In this document: positions 48,830-58,380 of the stretch, in pieces
How the letters are laid out: the number at the start of each line of letters is the position of its first letter
How positions within the stretch are numbered: position 1 is the stretch's first letter
From: Stictocephala bisonia
Lineage: Eukaryota; Arthropoda; Insecta; Hemiptera; Membracidae
Length of the DNA stretch: 64,000 nt
Assembly (NCBI GenBank): GCA_035578905.1
Contig: JAQJVL010000147.1
Span: 476,906-540,905 of the forward strand
Direction: 5' to 3'
Translations under genes and position numbers: made by a program
Notes under the pieces: generated by a model
What the model was told of the DNA's origin: nothing
Database searches by the model: none
Seen by the model: the letters and a program-made list of their open reading frames with translations, nothing else

Positions 48830-50070
48830 CACCTTCCTCATACCAGAGGGATTCCCAAAAGAATGGGAAATGGTGTTCAACAACTCAATTTATAGGCCTA
48901 TGAATATGAAATTACTCCTAATCAGAGTATATACGAGAGCATTACTAGCAGCTTAGGTAAATGATTCTCAAATACAACAATGATAGTCACTCTGCATTGA
49001 CTAACATGAGTAGTTCCTGGTAAAACGCCCGTTTTAGGTGTAATAAGGGCCTGGATAGATTCCAGTTACAGTTAAAAATACATTAAACTGAATCTTAAGA
49101 TAGCAATTATTGTCTACATCAATAGACCAATAGAAACTCTGGTAGAAATAGTTATCATTCTATTTCTTGATACGTCATCAAGATCAACAATCACCCATAT
49201 TCAAGCATTATTGTTAAATATCTTTTTTAATGGTGTAAAGCTCAATCATAGTGATAATCCGTAGTACCTGGAAGTAACTTTAGATCTATTTCTGACTTTT
49301 AAAAGCCATTTTGAAAAAGCAACAGCTAAAATCAAAACCAGGGCAAAAGTATTACATCATATTTCTGGAACGACTTGGGGAGCCAACGCACACGACCTGC
49401 GTACAACTGCTTTGTCACTGGTTTATTCAGTTGCTGGCTATATATGGCTAAATAGTGTACACACTAAAGCAATTGACGTACAACTTAATAGGGTCATTAA
49501 TAGGGTCACTGTAGGCACTCTCATGGCAACTCCACTTTCTTGGCTCCCGGTGCTGCGCAATAAACTTCTCAAGAGATAAAATGTCAGAAGGCAATACTTA
49601 AATAATTCGATAATATCTTGAATGCCCCACACCTTCCCATTACACATGATCTGCCACGTCAGAATTATCGCTTAAATTCTCGAAATCCATCTCTACGTAC
49701 TTTCCAGTTGAGCAGAACAAATTTCTCGCCCGGTAAATAGCTGGGTCATAGCGTGGAAATGTTTCGATGGACGAAATAAGTTCCTTATTAACGATCCGTC
49801 AATACCTATAGGTGGGATGAACCTCCCTCCTAAGGAATGGCCACTGTTGAATCGGTTCCAAATTTGAGTGGGCAGATGTAACTACTGGAAGTATAAATGG
49901 GGATTGACAGTAGATCAGTCATGTGAATGTGGGGAGTCTATCCAAGTAATGGACCACATAGTTATAGAGTGCCTCATGCGCTCTTTTACGGAGCAAGCAT
50001 AAAATTTTCTTCAAATTGCACCTGGAATTGCTGCCCAGCTACTGAGCTTATTGTGCATCCTCATTCTCCA
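48830..50070 (+). pseudogene. Jockey-like LINE ORF2 remnant (reverse transcriptase C-terminal region)
   Basis: Plus-strand translation gives the familiar C-terminal part of a Jockey-type LINE ORF2, broken by stops and frameshifts. From about 49,225 a stretch reads FNGVKLNH, then after a stop VTLD..LTFKSHFEKA. It continues with GTTWGANAHDLRT from 49,367, SLVYSVAGYIWLNSVHTKAID, and TPLSWLPVLRNKLLKR before TAA at 49,577. Further on, after several stops, comes the Cys-rich tail CECGESIQVMDHIVIEC (49,922-49,972). The catalytic RT core is missing or unreadable, so this is a 5'-truncated, dead copy. It stops just upstream of the minisatellite at 50.15 kb. Its clade assignment rests on recalled motif style. 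Confidence 0.8.
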
Positions 50071-50143
50071 TCAAATCCCAGGTACTTGCTGAACCGTCAG
50101 AACTTCTTGACAATTCTTTCCTGCCAGTCCCCTTGATCTGTTT

Positions 50144-50500
50144 CCCATACACACCCGCCCACCCATACACGTACAGAAGTATTGACCCACCCGCCCGCCC
50201 ATACACGTACAGTGGTATTGACCCACCCGCTTGCCCATACACATACACGTACAGTGGTATTGACCCACCCGCCCACCCATACACGTACAGTTGTATTGAT
50301 TACTAACCTAACCTAACCTTAACCCACCCACCTACCCCTAAACGTACAGTGGTAGTAACCCACCCACCCACCCCTAAACAGTACAGTGATATTGACCCAC
50401 CCACCCACCCCTAAACGTACAGTGTTAGTACGTGTATGGGTGGGCAGGTGGGTCAATATCACTGTACGTGTATGGGCGAGGGGTGGGTCAATACCACTGT
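50144..50500. repeat. ~36-38-bp minisatellite (ACCCATACACGTACAG), with internal inversion
   Basis: Units contain CCCATACACGTACAGTGGTA and TTGACCCACCCGCCC. They are direct on the plus strand from about 50,144 to 50,430. After that the unit is reversed (ACGTGTATGGGTGGGCAGG, GGGTCAATATCACTGTACG) to about 50,505. A CTAACCTAACCT segment interrupts at about 50,305. Diverged variants read CCCCTAAACGTACAG. Confidence 0.93.
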
Positions 50501-50726
50501 ACGTGTATGTTTTATATAAATCATGAGTAGGTTTGTTTTGTATGTGATTAGTTATGTTTGGTTTGGTTATGTTAGGTTAACTTAAGTTATGGTTATGGTG
50601 GTGAATCAACGAAAAATATCCCACATTTGTTTTCATTGCATGGAATCTTTTACTGTAATTAATATCTATGGTTAAAGAAAATTATGTACATTGCTATATG
50701 TATTTATATATGCTAACTGGCCCATA

Positions 50727-50772
50727 CACGTACAGTGATATTGACCCACCTGCCCACCCATACACGTACAGG
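50727..50772. repeat. Isolated minisatellite unit at the LINE end
   Basis: One and a half direct units (CATACACGTACAGTGATATT, CCCACCCATACACGTACAG) lie immediately at the 3' end of the minus-strand LINE remnant, with no gap. Confidence 0.85.
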
Positions 50773-51910
50773 GCCAAGAGTTTCATACCTCCTAGCCCAT
50801 AGCACCGGGCAGGCGAATATGATATGTTGAGCAGTTTCTTTCTCCTCACCACATTTCCTGCATAAGATATTCGGAACTGGTAATCCCATTCTATGCAAAT
50901 GACATCTGAGTTGCCAGTGGCCGGTAAGAACTCCAACCACTCTTCGCAAATCCCTTCTATCCAGATCCAGAGCATCTGATGCTATTGCAGCGGAAGGTGC
51001 CTGCATCATTCTCTTGGACTGAACATTTCCCGTCGTTCTTTCCCAATGCTTACAGTGTTCTCTTTCCACCCACTGGAGTACGTATCTACGTGCAAGGCAG
51101 TAAGCCACCCCGAATGTCAATTCTGGGCCAATGAGGGGTTTTATGGCACCTTTGTTGGCCCATTCATCCGATCCCTCATTGCCAGCAATACCTTTGTGTC
51201 CTGGAACTCACAACAGTCTAACCCTGTTCGTTTTTGCCAGAATTTTCATTAGCAGATGACAGTTCCACGCTGCCTTTGAGGGGAAGTTATAGCCTGTCAT
51301 TGCCATCAATGCTGCCTTGTATCTGAGTTCATGTACATAGTTTCACCACGTAGGTCCCTATCTACAATCGCTTTCGTTCACTCAGCCAAAGCAGTAACCT
51401 CTACCTGAACTACCGTGGCCAGCTTCCCCAGGCTTTTACTGATTCGCACTCTGGGTCTGACCCTGAATATTCCTACCCCTGTTCCCGTTAATCTTTTTGA
51501 TCCATCGCTATAACAGGTGATTCCCTTCTTCGTGTATTCAGGTTTCCCTGTATCAAATTCACTTCTGTCAACAATGTTGCTCTGATATGGATTTTCTATA
51601 TCGGTGACCATCGACATCCTGTCTGACATAATTTCTAGTATGTTAGTACTTAGGATGTCCTCAATCCTTGTGTGCTCACAAGGATATTACATCGTTCCCA
51701 CTGCATCTCATTCTGTAGGCTTCCATCCTTGCTTCACCTTTCCTAAAGATATCAAGCATGGTGAGGTTTATCACTAATTCCATAGATGCAGTTGAAGTGC
51801 CTCTCATGGCTCCCGTGATTCCCAAGCAAACCGCTCGCTATGCCTTTTGTAAGGTTCTCACAGCTGTGACTTTGGACTTGGGCCACCACACCACTGTTAG
51901 ATCTTTATCC
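50773..51910 (-). pseudogene. R1/I-type LINE ORF2 remnant with RNase H domain
   Basis: The minus strand encodes the C-terminal third of a LINE ORF2, in order. First is the end of the RT region (VWWPKSKVTAVRTLQKA, then LGITGAMRG near 51,800). Next an RNase H domain opens with CYSDGSK (about 51,490-51,513) and reaches VQVEVTALAE at 51,378. Then come VPGHKGIAGNEGSDE (about 51,155-51,205) and a C-terminal zinc-knuckle-like tail with LTGHWQL, CRKCGEEKETAQHIIFACP near 50,810-50,870 and RRYETLG. RNase H acidic and His positions are visible, but stops and frame changes (near 51,835, 51,630 and between 51,375 and 51,120) kill the frame. The 5' end is truncated near 51,910. The last 135-codon frame is intact and better preserved than the plus-strand LINE nearby. 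Confidence 0.88.
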
Positions 51911-54370
51911 AAATATATCACTATGTTTTCTTTTATTTTATTTATTATTATTATTAAATGTAAGCTGACAACAAACGAAACGATATATATTTTCAAATAT
52001 ATATTATCATCATAAGCATATTCCAAAGAGTTTTTCCCATAGTTTTCCATGTCATCATTATCTTGTATAAAACAAGAAACAAACTACTGGTCATGTCTAC
52101 TTAATAATTAAAATGTTTAAGCAAACTGCGTTTGAAACTGTCAATGATTAAGTTAAATTACATTAACAGCTGATAAAACACTAATAAACTATTTAAAGTG
52201 TGCAGTAATGAGGTGTTCCTGGCTTGGCATGCTGAAAGGACTGTATTACCAGACATTTGCCACTTGTCGGAATGTCTCTTACCACACCGCAACGAACATT
52301 CTTCATTTCACGTTTTTTCAAAAATGTTTGTCCACCTCTAGGTAATTGGAGGGTGAAGGTGGCAGGATTTTTAACACTAAGCTGGCACGGCATGGATGCA
52401 CTTCTTATGAATGAAAGTGGTTAAGAAAATCGAGGCGAAAATCATCGCACTTTGCAAAAACCGAGATCGATCCAACCGTGATTCTCGGAAGCTGGCGTCT
52501 CCGGTATGATCTGAATGTGACCGATCGATTCAATGGATCGCCGACCAGGACTGCGCCTCTTTTGTCCCTTTGCCTAATGACATAAAAAGTCGACTTTTAA
52601 ACAATCGCACCAGTTTTTCTAGATCTCGCCGCCTTTGAGGCCACTTTATGGTCGGATCTTCCGCAGCTCTGTTCGCTTGAGAAAAACTTAAATATTGACA
52701 GTCCTTGCCTTACACTTTACCGGATATAAGTTTCTCCTATTCCAACATATGTGATCACCATACAACCATACAAAACCATACGAAATGTAATCACATAATG
52801 AAACCAAATAATATATTCCAATTTGAATTTATAAAATGTTGTTGACTACTGTTGGTAAATAATATACTTTTATGTCATGAAATATGAAATTATTGTTTTT
52901 GTGTAATCCATCACCGTTATTCATCTTTTAAATGTACCACTGTCCATATAAATATTTCTAAATCATTTCCAGTGGTTATCGTAAACATAGACAACGTGAG
53001 ATAATTCCTGTGATTATAACCTAACATCATCTTGTAGAACTTCGCTATATCGTGTTATTAAGGTGAAATAGTATTTCCAGAAAAGAGGTAGCTGTAAATA
53101 TTAAAAAAGAGCTCAGCCAAAATCACGAAATTGTTGATTGCAATGATTGATTATAAAGTTAATTCAAAATTAAAACAAATGTTTCTTCATTGCTTTATAA
53201 AACATATAACATTAATTTACCAGCGTCAAAATACATATCTAAAATCCAAAATCAAATGTCTATTATCTAATCATGAACAACTATAAAATAATTATTGATG
53301 CCAAAAATTGCAGTCAGGGATTGTTCGAGAACAGAAAATCAGGGAGTTTAAAAAACGTAATTCCGTTTTTAGATACTTAAACATCCCAAAAATGAAATAT
53401 TATTTACATTTGTTTCTGAAGTATCAAATGATATTTAAGGCAATATTTCTAAAATTTTCGTTTTATACTTGTTTTAACTCTTATTATCGTAGCACTTTCT
53501 AAATTAAAAAAATCCAAGGATTTAAGTTTTTTGTATCACAAATTACACGAAAAACAAAAAAATAGGATGCAAGTAAACGTTGACAACTTAAAAAGTTCAT
53601 TATTTTTTACAGTGTAGGATGTGTTCCGCGTACTATTTTACTTATAAAAATACGCCGAGGTTTTATTTATATATAGAATATAATATGTCGATGGTACGAT
53701 ACGTGGTTGTAGCTGTAAGAAGCCAAAACTGTTAATAACCTAAGAAATACATTTAATAATTGGAAGTAGATGTACTAGAATTGTTCAAATACTGTAATAA
53801 CTTTGTTTCTAAAATTTTCATGTAATTAATTTTATTTTCAATTTTTTCGATAGTGAATATTCATTAAATATAACATTAAAATGTATACTGATCCATAACC
53901 TTACTAAAATATTTAATTTGTATGATTTTATGGTAACGTAAATTATATTAAATATTTTTTTTATTATTGAACTTTTTATGAAGATTTTTTTAGTAACAAA
54001 TATAGATTTTAATACGTTTCACTTGGATAATTACTATCCATTTTGTACTTACTGCATGTTCTTGGGGATCTAGATCAATTCCAAGTAAAATATTCTTGCT
54101 GTATTATAAGCAAAAAATAAACACCAACCATGGTCTGATTAGAATAATTACTAATTTGAAACGTTCTTACGTTAAGTCTAATTAATTACCAAACTCAAGA
54201 ACGCTGATTGATTAAAGGCCTGAAGTTCTTTAAAATTAATAAGCCCAACGTGTTCAGCTAATTAAGGTGGGGGAAACCAAACAACGAGGTAAAGTGAAGG
54301 CAATAAAGAGGAGAGTGTACAAGAGAGCAAAGTCGGTTGAGTGAGTTAGTGGGCGGTCACTTCAAAGGGG
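51911..54370. other. Gene-free DNA
   Basis: TTATT runs at 51,930-51,957 abut the LINE truncation. A GC-richer patch at about 52,200-52,690 contains short frames on the minus strand without a recognisable domain. The rest is AT-rich. Confidence 0.4.
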
Positions 54371-54381
54371 AACTGTTTCCG

Positions 54382-54774
54382 TCACTGCGACTTTGTCACC
54401 GTTACTGAATTAACACTGCTCCACAAATAATGAGCTCTGACACTCGAATACTTGTCCCTCCAATGTACTGGTCGTTGGTAATTTGTTATGATTTGAGTCC
54501 CTGAGGACCCGAGCACCGCCGTCAACTTCGACTCCTTTACAGTCTTTTGATATTTTCCGCGATCTCTTGATGATGCTTTAATTGAAAGGTTTTCATATCT
54601 CCTTTTGCAAAGAGGAGTGCTTTTAGTTTGATTGAACTTAGCAATGCAATTGGGAAGGACTCTTTTCTGGAATTCATTTAAGTGAAGGAAAACTCTATCG
54701 TTTTTCATTTCATATAGAGTAATTAATTTTTTTCCTTGTAATGAAATAAAAATAATAGTTTGATCTCTAAACAA
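54382..54774 (-). CDS. Hypothetical 130-codon open frame
   Basis: The longest open frame in the window that is not explained by a repeat (minus strand, ATG at 54,774, stop at 54,382). The predicted product is basic and lysine/arginine-rich with no membrane segment (motifs such as CKRRYENLSIKASSRDRGKY). I recognise no domain. GC rises toward its 3' half. It could be an exon, a transposon remnant or chance; I see no splice sites that settle it. Confidence 0.2.
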   Translation of the reverse strand: MFRDQTIIFISLQGKKLITLYEMKNDRVFLHLNEFQKRVLPNCIAKFNQTKSTPLCKRRYENLSIKASSRDRGKYQKTVKESKLTAVLGSSGTQIITNYQRPVHWRDKYSSVRAHYLWSSVNSVTVTKSQ

Positions 54775-54984
54775 TTGTTTAATAATACTTTCCTACCTGA
54801 TACGCTTCTTTAGTTCCAGTGTTTCAAAATGTTTGTTATGATTTTTATAAACAAATTGTTTGCCAGGTAAGTTATGATCCAATAAAAATATGTACAGTGG
54901 TTGAGATAGTTTGATAAAAAAAGAAACCGTTAAATTTTAAAGTGTTAAGTGTTAGAATTATATTAGAGAGAACTTAATATCATC

Positions 54985-55135
54985 TACACTACGACTACGA
55001 CTCCCTGATAACTACATTACAGATCCCCTGATACCGACTGTCACCATAACTATGCAATATACCCCCTGATATCTGCTGTCCCAATATCTACTCTATTGCC
55101 CCTAGCGTTAACTGTCACCATAGCTACACCACTAT
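54985..55135. repeat. Diverged leading units of the 37/110-bp array
   Basis: Degenerate ACTAC...CCCCTGATA...CTGTCACCATAACTA monomers precede the regular array. Confidence 0.7.
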
Positions 55136-56165
55136 CCCCTGATATAGACTGACACCATAACTATGCAATATATCCCCTGATATCTGCTGTCCCAATATCT
55201 ACTCTATTGCCCCTAGCGTTACTGTCACCATAACTACACCACTATTCCCTGATATAGACTGACACCATAACTATGCAATATACCCCCTGATATCTGCTGT
55301 CCCAATAACTACTCTATTGCCCCTAGCGTTACTGTCACCATAACTACACCACTATCCCCTGATATAGACTGACACCATAACTATGCAATATACCACCTGA
55401 TATCTGCTGTCCCAATAACTACTCTATTGCCCCTAGCGTTACTGTCACCATAACTACACCACAATCCCCTGATATAGACTGACACCATAACTATGCAATA
55501 TACCCCCTGATATCTGCTGTCCCAATAACTACTCTATTGCCCCTAGCGTTACTGTCACCATAACTACACCACTATCCCCTGATATAGACTGACACCATAA
55601 CTATGCAATATACCCCCTGATATCTGCTGTCCCAATAACTACTCTATTGCCCCTAGCGTTACTGTCACCATAACTACACCACTATCCCCTGATATAGACT
55701 GACACCATAACTATGCAATATACCCCCTGATATCTGCTGTCCCAATAACTACTCTATTGCCCCTAGCGTTACTGTCACCATAACTACACCACTATCCCCT
55801 GCTATATACTGACACCATAACTATGCAATATATCCCCTGATATCTGCTGTCCCAATAACTACTCTATTGCCCCTAGCGTTACTGTCACCATAACTACACC
55901 ACTATCCCCTGATATAGACTGACACCATAACTATGCAATATACCCCCTGATATCTGCTGTCCCAATAACTACTCTATTGCCCCTAGCGTTAACTGTCACC
56001 ATAACTACACCACTATCCCCTGCTATATACTGAGACCATAACTATGCAATACACCCCCTGATATCTGCTGTCCCAATAACTACTCTATTGCCCCTAGCGT
56101 TACTGTCACCATAACTACACCACTATCCCCTGATATAGAGTGACACCATAACTGCATATACTACA
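55136..56165. repeat. 110-bp tandem array composed of three ~37-bp monomers
   Basis: GATATAGACTGACACCATAA recurs at 55,141, 55,251, 55,361, 55,471 and so on, a 110-bp period over about nine copies. Each period splits into three related monomers of about 38, 37 and 35 bp: CCTGATATAGACTGACACCA..., CCTGATATCTGCTGTCCCAA... and CTAGCGTTACTGTCACCATA.... Copies differ by a few point changes and single-base indels (GCGTTAACTG against GCGTTACTG). Confidence 0.95.
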
Positions 56166-56571
56166 GAGATCGTAATTATTGGCAGTTTCCTAACAAAACT
56201 TCAGAGCCTCTGAAATCTCCTGTTTTCATGACTACATTAGAGCCCCTGGATTAAACTAGAGCTATATAAAGCTACATCCTATATATCTATCTCAATATCT
56301 ACTATAGAGCTACTTATACCAGAGTAACTTATACAATAACTACGCTACAGGAATAGTAATATCTGCTGTGGCAATAACTACTCTGTAAAACCCCTGATAC
56401 TGACCGTCACCATAATTACTAGATATTGTCTATCATCATAACTACATTTCAGAGGTCCTGATAATGGCTATTGTCATGTCATATAATATACTTAAAGACC
56501 CTAAAGTCAGCATTGTTATAACTAATTTTCAGAGCTGTTGGGTTTACCATTGCAGGTTACTGAGACTACAC
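56166..56571. repeat. Decayed tail of the 37-bp monomer array
   Basis: Scattered CATAACTAC, CCTGATA.TG and CAATAACTAC segments at roughly 35-40-bp spacing. The tail resumes beyond the inserted element at about 58,319-58,380 (ATCTCCTGATACTTCTGTTA). Confidence 0.65.
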
Positions 56572-56889
56572 TATACAGGGTGTCCCAGAAATAAATTGGC
56601 CAACTTCGGAAATGGTTGTATAGGTGAAAATAAAGAGAAAATAATTTTTTTTTCTTCAAAAATACTTCGTTTACCAGATATACGCCAGTTTATTTATTTC
56701 ACAAAAGAATTTTCATCTCCAAATTGGTTCAACCGATCGTAATGAAACTCGATATGCATGTTACGACAGTAGAGATATATTCTAAGAAAAAAATTAACAT
56801 TATCCAATTTAAGATGGCGGATACTTTTAATTTTCAAACTGAAATTGTAGGAAAACGGCAAAAAATGTTAAGAATATCTTTTATTGGAT

Positions 56890-57175
56890 AATTGTATCAC
56901 CAATCTGTCAGTATCAAAAAAGTTATATCGGACAAAAAATAACCAAGACACGTCGACATTTATGTTGAGAGGCAGCAAAGGGTCAATGCCACTGTACGTG
57001 TACGTAAAAACGCCTGCAAGTGATTTTACGTAAGTAAGTGCGTTGAAACGCGTGCGTTGAGAGGCTATTTGTTTTTAGCATTTTTGCTGCCTCTCAACCC
57101 AAATGTCAATATGTCTAGGTTGTTTTTGTTAGATTCTAACTTTTTTTATACTGACAGACTGTTAATAAAATTATC
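56890..57175. repeat. Inner fold-back inside the TIR element
   Basis: GTTGAGAGGCAGCAAA at about 56,953-56,968 is inverted as TTTGCTGCCTCTCAAC near 57,083-57,098. Outside these, GACATTT, AAGACA, AAAAAAGTTA and CTGTCAGTAT are also mirrored. The ~115-base loop contains GGGTCAATGCCACTGTACGT, a unit of the minisatellite seen at 50.4 kb. Confidence 0.85.
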
Positions 57176-57839
57176 TTATAAAAACGTGTACTAAGTGTAC
57201 GGTAAAGTGGGGAAACTGTTGTTGAAGATAGGAGAACCGAGAATGATTATTAAAAGGGAGGCATTGCCTTGTTCGTAGGAGTTCACAGTAGTCACATGAT
57301 CTTCTCTTCTCTCACTTGACACTTTACTTCGCACACTGGAGAGGAGATAAGGAAAGGACGAGATGGTCAGAGATAACAAGAGGCGGGAGCATGACGAACG
57401 GGCGGACGAACCACGTCAGAGCGAGTTGTTGCTGAGTGCTGACCTCCTTTCCGCGCATGCGTGTGTTGAGTCGGAAGTCAGGGGTTTACAAAATTGGAGT
57501 AATTCCATAGAGTTATCCATAGGAATTTAATTATTGCTTAAATTTGAATCATTGTGTGATTTATAATATCTGTGACTTTATAATATATGTTGACATTGCA
57601 GGTGTTATAAGCGATTCATTATTATTCATTATTCATCTCTAAGACGACGATCGTAGAGATATGGGCGAATATGAGGAGTGAATGAGTGTGATGAGTGTAG
57701 ATGAACAAGTGTAGTCATTGTTACTCTATGAGGTCGACTTAGCTCAGGAAGGACTATTTATTAATTTCTGGATTTTCAGCTAACTGACATTTCTGACACT
57801 CAGTTCTCTTCCCTACACAACATCTGAACATTGACTATC

Positions 57840-57962
57840 ATTCAACACGGACACTACAGACTTCTCTAGTAGTGTCTACGTTGATGACAACCATTGAGCG
57901 GACGCCGAGTTGGTATTAAGAGAACCGAGCATGAAACCTATCGCCTACAATATCCCAAACAC
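57840..57962. repeat. Dispersed repeat, copy 2
   Basis: Partner of 41,752-41,882, in the same orientation. Starts with a perfect 8-bp inverted repeat (GACACTAC...GTAGTGTC). Lies within the TIR element. Confidence 0.8.
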
Positions 57963-58380
57963 TTTGTCCCCAAGTAGCTGGGTAACAGCACTTCGCCACC
58001 AGTGCTAACTAATCAATTAATGAATTGCACATTAATTGATAGGGTGGCATGAGATATCTTATAATCTAAAACTAAGCTTAATATAAATATTGATTAGTAA
58101 GCAACCCTAAGCATTTTATTTAGTATTTTTGATATTTTCCCGTGATTTCCGTATAAAAATGTAATTGGAGATAAAAATTCTTTTGTGAAAAAAACAAAAT
58201 GGTGGATATCTGATAGACAAATTGTTTTTGGAAAAAAATATTCTTGATTTTACCTTTATTTTGGCCTATATAACCATTTCCCAAAGTTTGGCACTTTATT
58301 TCTGGGACACCCTGTATATCAGTTATAGCTATCCGCAATATCCACACTATAGATCTCCTGATACTTCTGTTATCTACCTA

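Larger units (their letters stand above)
56576..58314. mobile_element. 1.74-kb element with ~160-bp terminal inverted repeats
   Basis: The left end CAGGGTGTCCCAGAAATAAA is mirrored by TTTATTTCTGGGACACCCTG at the right end. Inverted similarity continues for about 160 bp (56,576-56,735 against 58,155-58,314, with GAAATGGTT.TATAGG and CACAAAAGAATTTT.ATCTCC shared). TATA flanks both ends (56,572-56,575 and 58,315-58,318), suggesting a TA or TATA target duplication, as in Tc1/mariner-like or related non-autonomous elements. The interior has no transposase frame. It holds a second fold-back (56,890-57,175), a unit of the 50-kb minisatellite (56,970-57,003) and the dispersed repeat at 57,840-57,962. 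Confidence 0.8.

Noticed and set aside
50048..50284. Overlapping 69-78-codon minus frames rich in Gly, Tyr and Val
   Set aside because: They translate the ~36-38-bp minisatellite.
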